64,000 bases of DNA from Pseudolactococcus laudensis (GCF_013449735.1 NZ_JACBNY010000009.1:17848-81847); one strand, 5' to 3'. Shown: positions 21,544 to 31,028, counted from the stretch's first letter. A program made the numbers and translations. Notes: generated from the letters alone by a model not told the origin.

Positions 21544-24500
21544 GTGAAAAAACGTATTTTTGTCGCTAAAAAACCTGAATTTAAAGTTAAAAACCATGCG
21601 TTATTGACAGAGTTGCAGCATAATTTACAACTCGAAACTTTGACATCTGTTAATATCGTCCAAGTCTATGATGTCCTTCATGTGCCGGATGCTATTTTGA
21701 CTGCTGCGGAACAATCTATCTTCTCTGAAAAAGTGACGGATAACCTTTTGAGCGATGTAACTGTCAAAGCAGCGCTTGCTGAATCGAAATTCTTCGCCAT
21801 AGAGGCACTGCCAGGTCAATTCGACCAACGCGCAACCTCAGCAGAAGAAGCTTTATTCCTGTTAGGTGCTAGCCATGATGCAACGGTTAGAACGGCCCAA
21901 CTCTATTTACTGAATTCAGATTTATCTGATGCTGAATTCGAAAAAATTAAAAATTATCAGCTTAACGCTGTGGATTCACGTTTTAAAGATATCGAAACTG
22001 AGATTTCAGAAGAAACAATCTCAGGTGCGAGTGATAAGATTCCAGTTCTAGAAGATTTCATTACAAAGACAGAAACTGAGATTGCTGACCTGCATAAAGC
22101 CTATTCACTCGCAATGGAAGTGGCTGATTTGTTGTGGATTCAGGATTATTTCAAGACAGTAGACCGAAACCCTACCGAAACGGAATTGAAAGTCTTAGAT
22201 ACTTATTGGAGTGACCACACACGTCATACAACTTTTGAGACTGAACTTAAAACGATTGATTTCTCAAAATCAAAATTTAAGGCCCAACTTCAAACAACGT
22301 TTGAAAAATACCTAGCCATGCGTGAAGATATCAAACGTAGCGAAAAGCCTACGACATTGATGGAATTGGCGACGATTTTCGGGCGTTACGAGCGTGCCAA
22401 TGGACGTTTGGATGACATGGAAGTCTCTGATGAGATCAACGCTTGTTCGGTTGAGATTGAAGTGGATGTTAATGGTGTTAAAGAACCATGGCTCCTCATG
22501 TTCAAGAATGAAACCCATAATCACCCAACAGAGATCGAGCCTTTCGGTGGCGCATCGACTTGTATTGGTGGTGCCATTCGTGACCCGCTTTCTGGTCGTG
22601 CTTATGTCTATCAAGCGATGAGAATTACGGGTGCGGGAGATATCACGGCGCCGATTTCTGAAACGCGAGCAGGTAAATTACCACAGCAAGTGATTTCTAA
22701 AGGTGCTGCTCATGGTTACAGTTCATACGGCAATCAGATTGGGCTTGCGACGACTTATGTTAAGGAATATTTCCACCCTGGTTTTATCGCTAAGCGCTTG
22801 GAAACAGGTGCTGTCGTTGGTGCTGCACCAAAAGAAAACGTCCTGCGCTTGAAACCTCAAGCCGGAGATGCCATTATTTTGTTTGGTGGTAAAACAGGTC
22901 GTGATGGAGTCGGTGGGGCAACAGGTTCATCGAAAGTACAGACCAAGGAAACTGTCGAAACAGCAGGCGCTGAGGTTCAAAAAGGCAATGCGATTGAAGA
23001 GCGTAAAATTCAACGTTTGTTTAGAAATCCAGAAGTGACACAGCTCGTTAAAAAATCCAATGACTTTGGTGCCGGCGGTGTCTGTGTTGCCATTGGTGAA
23101 TTAGCGGATGGTTTGCGCATTGATTTAGATAAAATTCCTTTGAAATATCAAGGCTTATCAGGGACAGAAATTGCAATTTCTGAATCACAAGAACGGATGT
23201 CCGTTGTGGTTGAAGCAGAAGATGTTGACAAATTTATCGCTGAATGTGCTAAAGAAAATATTTTAGCGGTTCAAGTCGCAGAGGTCACTGAAAAAGCCAA
23301 CTTGACTATGGTTTGGAAGGGTCAAACGATCGTTGATATTGAGCGGTCATTCCTTGATACAAACGGTGTCCGTGTGGTTGTTGATGCGACAGTCGTCGAT
23401 TCAGACTTGCCTGTACCATTTGACAAAACGTCAACTCTGGATTCTTTGGATGCTGATTTGAATGGTCTTTTATCAGAGTTGAACTTTGCCTCACAAAAAG
23501 GCCTACAAACGATTTTTGATAGCTCAATCGGTCGCTCAACAGTCAATCAACCTATCGGTGGGCGTTATCAGATCACACCAACTGAAAGTTCTGTTCAAAA
23601 ATTACCAGTCTTACACGGTGTGACCAATACCGTTTCCCTGCTTGCGCATGGCTACAACCCAGAAATTGCTGCCTGGTCACCTTATCATGGTGCAGCATAT
23701 GCTGTGATTGAAGCAACCGCACGTCTTGTTGCAACGGGATCAAACTGGTCTAAAGCTCGTTTTTCATACCAAGAATATTTCGAGCGTATGGATAAGCAAG
23801 CGGAACGCTTTGGCAAACCACTTGCGGCTCTCCTTGGCTCCATAGAAGCCCAAGAACAACTCGGTCTCCCATCAATCGGTGGGAAAGATTCGATGAGCGG
23901 TACCTTTGAAGATATCACAGTGCCACCGACACTCATCGCCTTTGGTGTGACAACTTCTGAAACAGACCGTATCTTGTCGCCAGAGTTTAAATCCCCTAAT
24001 GAAAATATCTACTATATCCCTGGCGTAACGGTTACAGATAAAATCGATTGGGACATTATCAAATCGAACTTTGACTTGCTAACTGACTTACAGGCTAAAC
24101 ACAAAATCACAGCAGCCATTTCCACCAAAGCAGGTGGCTTTGGTGAAGCAATTGCGCTCATGACATTCGGTAATCATATCGGTGCAGACCTTCCCTTATC
24201 TGATATTTCTGATATCATCAAAGCGCAGTTTGCTGGCTTTATCTTTACCTCACCTGAAGAAATCGCAGGTGTTACAAAAATCGGTCGCACAACGACAGAC
24301 TTTAACCTCGTGGTGAATGGTGTCAGCCTTTCAGGCGAGACGTTACTTTCAAGCTATGAAAGCCCACTAGAATCAGTTTATCCAACCTTGTTTGAACAAG
24401 ATGATAGTTTAGTAGAGGTTAAGACAAAAGTCTCTCACGAAACAATCATGTCGTCAGCTAAAATTGAGACACCGCTTGTTTATATCCCAGTTTTCCCAGG

Positions 24501-25260
24501 TACCAACTGTGAATATGATACAGCTAAAGCCTTTGAAGCAGCAGGCGCTAAGGCTGAAATTGTGCCATTCCGTACTTTGGACATCGCGGATTCGATCAAA
24601 GAAATGGTTGCCAATATCGCGCAAGCCAACATCCTCATGTTTGCGGGTGGTTTCTCAGCCGCAGATGAGCCTGATGGTTCTGCAAAATTCATTGTTAACA
24701 TTCTTTTGAATGATCAAGTTAAATCAGCTATTGATGCTTTCATTGCGCGTGGCGGTTTGATTCTTGGTATCTGTAATGGATTCCAGGCTTTAGTTAAATC
24801 GGGCTTGCTGCCTTATGGTCAATTTGATAGCTTGACTAATCAGTCCCCAACCTTGTTCTATAACGATGCCAATCAGCACGTTGCTAAAATGGTTGAGACA
24901 AGAATTACCAACACCAATTCACCTTGGTTGACAGGTGTGAAAGTTGGTGATATTCATACTATTCCAGTCTCTCACGGTGAAGGTAAGTTTGTCGTTTCTG
25001 AAACTGAACTCGCTGAGTTAATTGACAACGGCCAAATTATTACGCAATATGTTGATTTCCAAGGCAAGCCAAGTATGGATTCTTTCTATAATCCTAATGG
25101 CTCAGTCGCAGCGATTGAAGGCATCATCAGTAAAAACGGCCAAATTCTCGGCAAAATGGGTCATTCTGAACGTTATGAATCAGGCCTCTTCAAAAATATC
25201 CCGGGTCATAAAGACCAACAACTCTTTGAGAGTGCCGTGGCTTATTTTAGAGGTGAATAA
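21544..25260 (+). CDS. purL: Phosphoribosylformylglycinamidine synthase, single-chain PurL
   Basis: This large FGAM synthase combines the N-terminal domain, the two-copy AIRS-like ATPase core and a C-terminal glutaminase domain, as in streptococci and proteobacteria rather than the split PurSQL of Bacillus. The start is GTG 21544 (MKKRIFVAKKPEF in protein), behind AAGGAAAA at the end of purC, giving 1238 residues. Visible motifs are KNETHNHPTEIEPFGGA, GGKTGRDGVGGATGSS, and in the glutaminase VFPGTNCEYDTA, the nucleophile in LGICNGFQALV, and SHGEGKF. It is co-transcribed with purC. Confidence 0.97.
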   Translation: MKKRIFVAKKPEFKVKNHALLTELQHNLQLETLTSVNIVQVYDVLHVPDAILTAAEQSIFSEKVTDNLLSDVTVKAALAESKFFAIEALPGQFDQRATSAEEALFLLGASHDATVRTAQLYLLNSDLSDAEFEKIKNYQLNAVDSRFKDIETEISEETISGASDKIPVLEDFITKTETEIADLHKAYSLAMEVADLLWIQDYFKTVDRNPTETELKVLDTYWSDHTRHTTFETELKTIDFSKSKFKAQLQTTFEKYLAMREDIKRSEKPTTLMELATIFGRYERANGRLDDMEVSDEINACSVEIEVDVNGVKEPWLLMFKNETHNHPTEIEPFGGASTCIGGAIRDPLSGRAYVYQAMRITGAGDITAPISETRAGKLPQQVISKGAAHGYSSYGNQIGLATTYVKEYFHPGFIAKRLETGAVVGAAPKENVLRLKPQAGDAIILFGGKTGRDGVGGATGSSKVQTKETVETAGAEVQKGNAIEERKIQRLFRNPEVTQLVKKSNDFGAGGVCVAIGELADGLRIDLDKIPLKYQGLSGTEIAISESQERMSVVVEAEDVDKFIAECAKENILAVQVAEVTEKANLTMVWKGQTIVDIERSFLDTNGVRVVVDATVVDSDLPVPFDKTSTLDSLDADLNGLLSELNFASQKGLQTIFDSSIGRSTVNQPIGGRYQITPTESSVQKLPVLHGVTNTVSLLAHGYNPEIAAWSPYHGAAYAVIEATARLVATGSNWSKARFSYQEYFERMDKQAERFGKPLAALLGSIEAQEQLGLPSIGGKDSMSGTFEDITVPPTLIAFGVTTSETDRILSPEFKSPNENIYYIPGVTVTDKIDWDIIKSNFDLLTDLQAKHKITAAISTKAGGFGEAIALMTFGNHIGADLPLSDISDIIKAQFAGFIFTSPEEIAGVTKIGRTTTDFNLVVNGVSLSGETLLSSYESPLESVYPTLFEQDDSLVEVKTKVSHETIMSSAKIETPLVYIPVFPGTNCEYDTAKAFEAAGAKAEIVPFRTLDIADSIKEMVANIAQANILMFAGGFSAADEPDGSAKFIVNILLNDQVKSAIDAFIARGGLILGICNGFQALVKSGLLPYGQFDSLTNQSPTLFYNDANQHVAKMVETRITNTNSPWLTGVKVGDIHTIPVSHGEGKFVVSETELAELIDNGQIITQYVDFQGKPSMDSFYNPNGSVAAIEGIISKNGQILGKMGHSERYESGLFKNIPGHKDQQLFESAVAYFRGE

Positions 25261-25271
25261 TTTAAAATCAT

Positions 25272-25309
25272 AAAAAACATGTTGAGGTTACTTCTCTGCA
25301 TGTTTTTTT
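25272..25309 (+). terminator. Probable terminator after purL
   Basis: AAAACATG and CATGTTTT flank an imperfect inner stem and are followed by a T run. Confidence 0.5.
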
Positions 25310-25360
25310 GACCATTTGTATGAAGAAATTATGTAATATTTTATATATTTAAATAATTAT

Positions 25361-25368
25361 GTTAAAAT
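25361..25368 (+). promoter_or_regulatory. Promoter -10 of the ubiquitin-like surface protein gene
   Basis: TAAAAT (25363-25368) preceded by ATGT forms an extended -10. The 109 bp of leader before the start codon show no other recognised element. Confidence 0.4.
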
Positions 25369-25476
25369 AGTGGCAGATGTAAAAAGATATAAATTATTAA
25401 TTCTGATTTGATAGTTTAATTGATTGAAAACTCTAAATGATAGCCGTACTAAAATACAAAATAATAGGAGCAGACT

Positions 25477-26565
25477 ATGATAAATCAAAATAGTTTAGGC
25501 AATAATTTGACAAAAAAAATCAGTAGTGTATTAGTCACTCTAATATTACTTTTTGGAAATCTGCCTGGGTTTTCAAATTTGACACCAAAAGTTGAGGCGA
25601 TGCAAATTTTTATCAAACTTCAAATTGGTCCAAATTTAATTTTCGATGCTGAACCAACCGATAGTATTGAAGATGTTAAAGCTAAAATTCAGGTTGAGAC
25701 AGGCATTTCGCCTGATCATCAAAAACTATATTTTAATAACAAAGAATTAGAAGATGGCAATACACTGCAAGATTATAGTATCCAAAAAGATAGTATTATT
25801 CAATTGTTTGGCCAAAAAATGACTGTTGTGGATTCGCAAAGTGACGCACTGATTTACGGAGTAGCAAAAAAAGTCACATATAATATGACAACAGAAGGTA
25901 TCAATGTAGGGTCTCATGATGTGACGCTTGATAATGCACCCAAGGATGTTACAGCGTCAGCTTTAATAGCAGCAGGTGGTACTGGGGAATTAACTATTAC
26001 AAGTACAGAGAAGACGCTACCTGGCACCTACGCCAATATCACTGCCACGATTGACGGAGTGACTTCGACGCCATTTACATTGACTATTAGCCAAGCAACT
26101 TTATCAGCTATACTCACGCCAACCAACAAAATTTACGATGGGCATACGACAGCTACAATTGCTGACATTAAGTATAGCGGTATCATGGGTAATGATAGCG
26201 TTGAAATAACTGGTGGCACATTAGCTTTTAGTGATGGTAATGCAGCTGATGGAAAAACAGTTTATATTGACCAGCCTTACAGCTTGTCTGGTGATGCTGC
26301 TTTATATTATAAACTTGGGACTCTTACGGTAAAGCCAGCAAATATCAGTAAAGCTAATCAAGCAAGTCTTGTATTAACTGGACTCGAAAAAAACTATACA
26401 CTAGGTGATGCACCAATTACGCTTGGTGTGACGGGTACTATGATTAATAGCGCCGTTACTTATACCTCTAGCAATCCCAAGGTTGCCACTATTAATGGAA
26501 ATATCTTAACAATCGTTGGTGTAGGAAGTTTTACAGTCACTGCTGAAAAGGTGGGGGGATACTAA
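25477..26565 (+). CDS. Secreted surface protein with a mature N-terminal ubiquitin-like domain (frame ends at a G6 frameshift)
   Basis: AGGAG (25467-25471) precedes ATG 25477. Residues 1-41 form a signal peptide (basic NNLTKK, hydrophobic VLVTLILLFG, ending KVEA); predicted cleavage after Ala41 leaves Met42 as the mature N-terminus. Residues 42-111 resemble eukaryotic ubiquitin from its Met1 onward: MQIF, EPTDSIEDVKAKIQ, then KELEDGNTLQDYSIQKDS. By eye, 38 of 70 positions match human ubiquitin as I remember it. Equivalents of Lys6, 27, 29, 48 and 63 are kept. The Leu8/Ile44/Val70 patch is Gln/Tyr/Phe, and the C-terminal Gly-Gly tail is absent. Ig-like repeats follow (about 112-205), then a YDG-type repeat (IYDGHTTATI, about 206-290) and a bacterial Ig domain. 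The frame stops at TAA 26563-26565, but the rest of the gene continues in the +1 frame. Function is unknown. Confidence 0.85.
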   Translation: MINQNSLGNNLTKKISSVLVTLILLFGNLPGFSNLTPKVEAMQIFIKLQIGPNLIFDAEPTDSIEDVKAKIQVETGISPDHQKLYFNNKELEDGNTLQDYSIQKDSIIQLFGQKMTVVDSQSDALIYGVAKKVTYNMTTEGINVGSHDVTLDNAPKDVTASALIAAGGTGELTITSTEKTLPGTYANITATIDGVTSTPFTLTISQATLSAILTPTNKIYDGHTTATIADIKYSGIMGNDSVEITGGTLAFSDGNAADGKTVYIDQPYSLSGDAALYYKLGTLTVKPANISKANQASLVLTGLEKNYTLGDAPITLGVTGTMINSAVTYTSSNPKVATINGNILTIVGVGSFTVTAEKVGGY

Positions 26566-27070
26566 TTATCATGCTGCTACAGTGACAAGTAGCACAATAA
26601 CGGTTAAACCTCAAAGTTATGCTGTACTGTCGCATTTTGGGACTTGGACAGGTATAGGCACAAGAACAGCACGCGTGGATGCTGAGCATACCAAATTCGT
26701 GAAACTTATGTATGGTGATACAGAAATTGATGCATCTAACTATACCATTACCAAGGGAAGTACCGTTATAACGCTAAATGAATCACATTTAAAAAACTAT
26801 GCCAAAGGGACGCACTGGTTTGTAGCAGAGTTTACTGATGGTAGCAGTGAGCCTATTCGCCTAGATGTCGCATCAGATAGTAAGACAAGTTCTGAGAACC
26901 TGCCAAAAACTAACCAAACTCAAACTAAAGCATCTGAAAACAAAAAGACATTACCGAATACAGGTGATACCGACAAGCCGAGTAGTCTCATAATCTCGTT
27001 TTCAGGAATCCTACTAATTTCAGTATTCTTCTATATTTTAAAGCAACGCAAAAATAATGAAGTAAATTAG
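26558..27070 (+). pseudogene. C-terminal, LPXTG-anchored part of the ubiquitin-like surface protein, out of frame
   Basis: Reading one base later through the G6 run (26553-26558) continues the Ig domain naturally (VGDTNYHAATVTSSTITV), then an X2/Ig-like domain (TRTARVDAEHTKFVKLM to SSEPIRLDV), a Thr/Lys/Asn-rich wall spacer, and a sortase signal LPNTGD. A hydrophobic helix (SLIISFSGILLISVFFYIL) and basic tail KQRKNN follow. There is no good start codon or ribosome site here, so this segment is only expressed if the frameshift is bypassed. Removing one G gives a 530-residue protein from 25477. It could be a real inactivation, G-tract phase variation, or a sequencing error. Confidence 0.85.
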
Positions 27071-27110
27071 ATAGTAAAAAGTTTGACCAGAAGTGGATAA
27101 GCACCAAAAA

Positions 27111-27150
27111 ACCATGCAGGTTTTTAATATACACCCTGCATGGTTTTTTT
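27111..27150. terminator. Bidirectional terminator between convergent genes
   Basis: ACCATGCAGG (27111-27120) and CCTGCATGGT (27135-27144) form a perfect 10-bp stem with T residues on the right and A residues on the left. It serves the surface protein gene and the converging siderophore operon. Confidence 0.9.
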
Positions 27151-27171
27151 ATACTTTGAATTAGTTGATGC

Positions 27172-28122
27172 TTATTTCAAAGCTTGTGACACTTCATCAA
27201 GCATAAGTTGTGTTGATTCTAGTCCCCCACCACTTAAATACCAAACGGATGCATTCAGTTCAATGACTTTACCGTTTTTACTTGCTGTTGTTTGTTTGAC
27301 TAATTCATTATGTTTCAGACTAGATTCTGTCTTGTCGCCGCCGACAGCTTTAGTACGGTCAATAAAGAAAATGATATCTGGATTTTTTTCTAGAACATAT
27401 TCGTAAGAAACGCTTTGACCGTGTGTTGAGGCTTTGATTTGGTCATCAGCACTCTTGAAACCGAAAGTATCATTGATAATGGCATAACGTGAGCCGTTAC
27501 CAAAAGTAGAGACTTGACCTTCGTTTGTCATTAATGTCAAAGATTTTAGGCCTGAACTTTCAGCTTTCTTTTTAAGCGCATCAATGTTTGTTGATAAAGT
27601 TTTGATTTGTTTTTTCGCCTCAGTTTCTTTACCATAGATGCTTGCAATTGTTAGAATGTGTGATTGTGTTGAATCCCAAACTTTAGAATTATCAAGTGAT
27701 AAATCTAAAACAGGTGCAATTTTTTCAAGATCTGCTTTAAAACTTTGTTGACGTGCTGAAATAATGATTAATTGCGGTTTCAAAGCATTGATTTTTTCTA
27801 AATCCGGTTCTTTCAGACCACCAACACTCTCAACAGATTTAAATGCCTTCAAGTAATCAGGCAAATTTTTCTTTGCGACACCGACGACTGATTTACTTTC
27901 ACCAAGCGCTTGAATTGTATCAAGTGAGCCATTATCGAAAACAACGACTTTACTTGGGTTTTTAGGAACTTTAACTTTGCTACCGTCTGCACCAACAACT
28001 TCGATAGTATCAGTTTTGGCCTTTTGAGTTGAATCAGTATCTTTTTTAGCGCCACAAGCAACGAGAACCATTGCAAGTAGTAAAACACCAATGAAAGCCG
28101 TGAATAGTTTGTTAAGTTTCAT
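27172..28122 (-). CDS. yclQ: Siderophore ABC transporter substrate-binding lipoprotein (YclQ/CeuE-like)
   Basis: The 316-residue product has a lipoprotein signal with lipobox LVAC (cysteine about residue 23) and a periplasmic-binding-protein type III fold: VVVFDNGSLDTIQALGE near the N-terminus, IISARQQS, and the long helix linking two lobes. This class captures ferric catecholate or petrobactin-type siderophores outside the membrane. It is the last gene of a four-gene minus-strand operon in the same order as Bacillus subtilis yclNOPQ, and its length equals YclQ. The exact siderophore cannot be told from sequence. Confidence 0.85.
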   Translation of the reverse strand: MKLNKLFTAFIGVLLLAMVLVACGAKKDTDSTQKAKTDTIEVVGADGSKVKVPKNPSKVVVFDNGSLDTIQALGESKSVVGVAKKNLPDYLKAFKSVESVGGLKEPDLEKINALKPQLIIISARQQSFKADLEKIAPVLDLSLDNSKVWDSTQSHILTIASIYGKETEAKKQIKTLSTNIDALKKKAESSGLKSLTLMTNEGQVSTFGNGSRYAIINDTFGFKSADDQIKASTHGQSVSYEYVLEKNPDIIFFIDRTKAVGGDKTESSLKHNELVKQTTASKNGKVIELNASVWYLSGGGLESTQLMLDEVSQALK

Positions 28123-28164
28123 ATTATGTTTTTTTCTTATTTTTATTATTATAGTTAGTATACT

Positions 28165-28917
28165 CTAAAAATAGAGACAGAATTTTTTTCCGTCAATTTC
28201 TTCGATGCGAATCGTCATGTCATACAGCGCATTTAAGACAGGCTCATTAATAATTTTGGCTGTCTCATCATGGGCAAAAATGGTACCAGACTTCATGGCA
28301 ACGATGTCATCAGCAAAACTCGAAGCAAAATTTATATCATGCAAAACGATAACGACAGTCTTGCCGTAATCTCGAACCAAACTTTGCAAGAGTTGCATCA
28401 TCTGCAAGGCAAAATTCATATCCAGATTATTTAAAGGTTCATCAAGTAAAATATAGTCAGTATCCTGCGCTAAGATCATGGCGATATAAGCGCGCTGGAG
28501 TTGACCGCCAGATAAATTTTGGATATTTTCATCAGCTAAATCTTGCATACCAAGCTGCTCAATTGAGGTTTGAATTTTAACTTTGTCAGTTTGTGTTAAC
28601 TGACCTTTAGAATATGGGAATCGACCAAAAGCGATGAGTTCTCGCACTGAAATTTGCATATTGAGATGATTCATCTGCTTTAAAATAGCTAATTTCTGTG
28701 CAAGCTCACGTGATTTGAAAGATTTGAGTTCCTGACCTTCCAAATAAATATGACCAGATTCAGCATCAATAAGTCGGCTCATACAGGCGAATAGTGTTGA
28801 TTTACCAGCGCCATTTGGACCGATAAAGGCAGTTAATTTACCCTTTTGAATGGTCAAATCTATCTCTTTTAAAATTGGCTTTTTGCCAAACGATTTCGAT
28901 AAGCTTTCTATTTCCAT
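28165..28917 (-). CDS. yclP: Siderophore ABC transporter ATP-binding protein (YclP-like)
   Basis: This 250-residue ATPase powers the permease pair encoded upstream. It shows Walker A GPNGAGKS, the Q-loop region ILKQMNH, the ABC signature LSGGQLQRAYIAM, Walker B YILLDEP and the D-loop NNLD, then VLHDINFA with the switch histidine. Its start overlaps the end of the second permease gene by 10 bases, consistent with co-translation. Confidence 0.88.
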   Translation of the reverse strand: MEIESLSKSFGKKPILKEIDLTIQKGKLTAFIGPNGAGKSTLFACMSRLIDAESGHIYLEGQELKSFKSRELAQKLAILKQMNHLNMQISVRELIAFGRFPYSKGQLTQTDKVKIQTSIEQLGMQDLADENIQNLSGGQLQRAYIAMILAQDTDYILLDEPLNNLDMNFALQMMQLLQSLVRDYGKTVVIVLHDINFASSFADDIVAMKSGTIFAHDETAKIINEPVLNALYDMTIRIEEIDGKKFCLYF

Positions 28918-29870
28918 CTTTTGTTACCATTTCTTTCGTATAAAATTTGTCCGATAAAGTAGCAGCCACCTGTGAATTCGATGATGACGTTTAAGGTTGT
29001 GTTAAAGCTAAAGATATGCTCAACCAGAAATTCACCTAAAATCAGCAGAAGGATGGCTATCAGACTGCCAGCAAGAAATAGTGACTTATGACGATAAGTT
29101 TTCATGAGCTGGTAGGCAATATTGGCGACGATGAAGCCGAGGAAACTTGTCGGACCAACGAGAGCTGTCGAAATACCGACGAGAGCTGTAATGGCAAACA
29201 AGGTCATGAGTTGTAGGCGTTTTAAGTCAATGCCAAGGTTAATAGCATGGTCGTTACCTAGATGTAGCACATCAAGTTGGGGTGCTAATCGCCATAAAAA
29301 TAAGCAAATTAAGGCAATTAAGATGGCTGCTATCGTTAAATGATCAGGTTTGACATTGCTAAAGCTAGCAAATAGCTTGCCCTGTAAATGGTCATATTCG
29401 TTAGGGTCTAGGATGACTTGCATGAAACTGCTGACATTGTTAAAAAAAGTCCCTAAAATCATGCCAATCATCAAAAATAAAAAGAGGTTTTGCTTAAATT
29501 TCTTTAGCAAGGTAAAAGAGAGGTAAGTGCTGAGTGACATCATGAGTGCGATAGTCAGTAGGAAGTCCCAAATACTTGTCGCTCTTGAGAGGCTTTGACT
29601 ACCAAAGACAAAGATAGATAGGGTTTGAATCAAGACATAAAATGAATCAATACCGAGTATATTCGGTGTCAGTAGTTTATTTTGGCTCAGAGTTTGGAAG
29701 CTAATCGTTGAAAAACTGCAAGCAATTCCGACTAAAATAAAAGCTACCATTTTTTTGCCTCGCAAAGCGATGGTAAAGTCAAGATTTCCGTAGGTTTGAT
29801 AGGTCATGAAAAGGGCACAAGCCGCAAGTGCTGCAAGACCTAATGTGATATGTGTAAGTTTGCGTGTCAT
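28908..29870 (-). CDS. yclO: Siderophore ABC transporter permease (YclO-like)
   Basis: This 320-residue integral membrane protein of the FecCD family has about nine hydrophobic segments. FecCD features include LLTPNILGIDSFYVL and GPTSFLGFIVANIA, the latter in the loop that contacts the ATPase. It forms the transmembrane pore with the first permease. The gene begins directly after the first permease's stop codon and overlaps the ATPase gene. Confidence 0.85.
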   Translation of the reverse strand: MTRKLTHITLGLAALAACALFMTYQTYGNLDFTIALRGKKMVAFILVGIACSFSTISFQTLSQNKLLTPNILGIDSFYVLIQTLSIFVFGSQSLSRATSIWDFLLTIALMMSLSTYLSFTLLKKFKQNLFLFLMIGMILGTFFNNVSSFMQVILDPNEYDHLQGKLFASFSNVKPDHLTIAAILIALICLFLWRLAPQLDVLHLGNDHAINLGIDLKRLQLMTLFAITALVGISTALVGPTSFLGFIVANIAYQLMKTYRHKSLFLAGSLIAILLLILGEFLVEHIFSFNTTLNVIIEFTGGCYFIGQILYERNGNKRWK

Positions 29871-30827
29871 TTAGCTATACCTACGACTTTCTTTAAGGAG
29901 AAGGCCGATAAAACAGATACTGCCTAAAACGCCGACTACCAAACTGACTGAAATTTCATAAGGGGCGATGACAATTCGACCAATCATGTCGCAGATTAAG
30001 AGGAAACTTGCCCCAAAATAGGCAGTGAGTGGGAGATTGTTTTTCATTTGATCCCCAAATTTGAGGCTCACCAGATTAGGAACGATAATCCCTAAAAAGG
30101 GGATATTTCCGACACTGACGAGGACGATACTTGAGGAAAGGGCAATGATGCCAATGCCAAATAAGCGCATTTTTTGGTAGGAAATGCCTAGATTTGTTGC
30201 CATTTCTTGACCTGCTGCCATGATAGTGAATTGGTAGGCAAAGAGGTAGATGACGATAAATAAGGGAATTGACAAGTAAAGCAATTCATAGTTGCCGCGC
30301 ATTACGACAGAAAAATTGCCTTGTAACCAAGATGCCATATTTTGTAGCAGTTGATGCTGATAGGCAAAGAAAGTGGCGATACTGCCAACGATATTTCCAA
30401 ACATAATCCCAACTAAGGGGATTAAAATCGTATTTTTGCTAGGTAAGTAGCGTGATATTAGTAAAAATAGGCAAGTTCCCAAAAAAGCAAAGCCGAAAGC
30501 GACTGTGGTACGCATTAAAAGTGGTGCATTTGGTAGAAAGATCATGACAAAAACGATGCCTAGCTTGGCGCTATCCATTGTGCCAGCTGTGTTTGGGGAT
30601 ACAAATTTATTTTGCATCAGATTTTGCATCACAAGACCTGAAACACTGACACTTGCACCAGCAATCACTAAACTCAATGTACGTGGTAGTCTTGACGACA
30701 ATAGAACAAGATTTTGACGACTTGTCCAAGTTCCCAATTCGAAAATAGGGAGGTCAACGAGACCGATAAAAATCGACGAGACGATGAGGATGACAAAGAA
30801 GATGATACCAGCTAGTTTTTTAGTCAC
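29871..30827 (-). CDS. yclN: Siderophore ABC transporter permease (YclN-like)
   Basis: This is a FecCD-family permease and the first gene of the operon. I choose GTG at 30827-30825, preceded by AAGGAAAAGA, giving 318 residues starting near TKKLAGIIFFVILIV. A longer frame from TTG 30911 exists, but it would begin inside the operator palindrome and has no ribosome site. Visible features are SRLPRTLSLVIAGASVSVSG, the conserved MQNLMQNKFVSPNTAG and NIPFLGIIVPNLV. It should pair with the next permease. Confidence 0.85.
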   Translation of the reverse strand: MTKKLAGIIFFVILIVSSIFIGLVDLPIFELGTWTSRQNLVLLSSRLPRTLSLVIAGASVSVSGLVMQNLMQNKFVSPNTAGTMDSAKLGIVFVMIFLPNAPLLMRTTVAFGFAFLGTCLFLLISRYLPSKNTILIPLVGIMFGNIVGSIATFFAYQHQLLQNMASWLQGNFSVVMRGNYELLYLSIPLFIVIYLFAYQFTIMAAGQEMATNLGISYQKMRLFGIGIIALSSSIVLVSVGNIPFLGIIVPNLVSLKFGDQMKNNLPLTAYFGASFLLICDMIGRIVIAPYEISVSLVVGVLGSICFIGLLLKESRRYS

Positions 30828-30906
30828 AAGTCTTTTCCTTGCCCTTTCAGTCAGATATGAATCTATATGATTATCAAAATAGAGGCCTCTAGTTTTGATA
30901 GAGAGT

Positions 30907-30958
30907 GTCAAAAACTTTTGACATTTTCTATTAAAGCATAATCTAACTATTTTGGCAA
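30907..30958 (-). promoter_or_regulatory. Promoter and operator of the siderophore operon
   Basis: On the minus strand TTGCCA (30958-30953) and TTTAAT (30935-30930) are 17 bp apart, with TATGC before the -10. An inverted repeat GTCAAAA-N2-TTTTGAC at 30907-30922 covers the expected start site, a classic repressor position. The same arms occur as a perfect palindrome at 12027-12042 before the metal ATPase. Confidence 0.65.
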
Positions 30959-31028
30959 TAGTCAGAAATTGTTAAGAATGATGAGCAAAACGCTATTTTT
31001 TTCGTATAAATTAAAGAGAGGATAAAAA

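Noticed and set aside
26545..26570. Programmed -1 ribosomal frameshifting at the G6 run
   Set aside because: Continuation needs a +1 shift (or loss of one G), not -1, and no stimulatory structure is evident.
30828..30911. Longer first siderophore permease starting at TTG 30911
   Set aside because: The start would be inside the operator, with no ribosome site; GTG 30827 has AAGGAAAAGA upstream and gives the usual family length.
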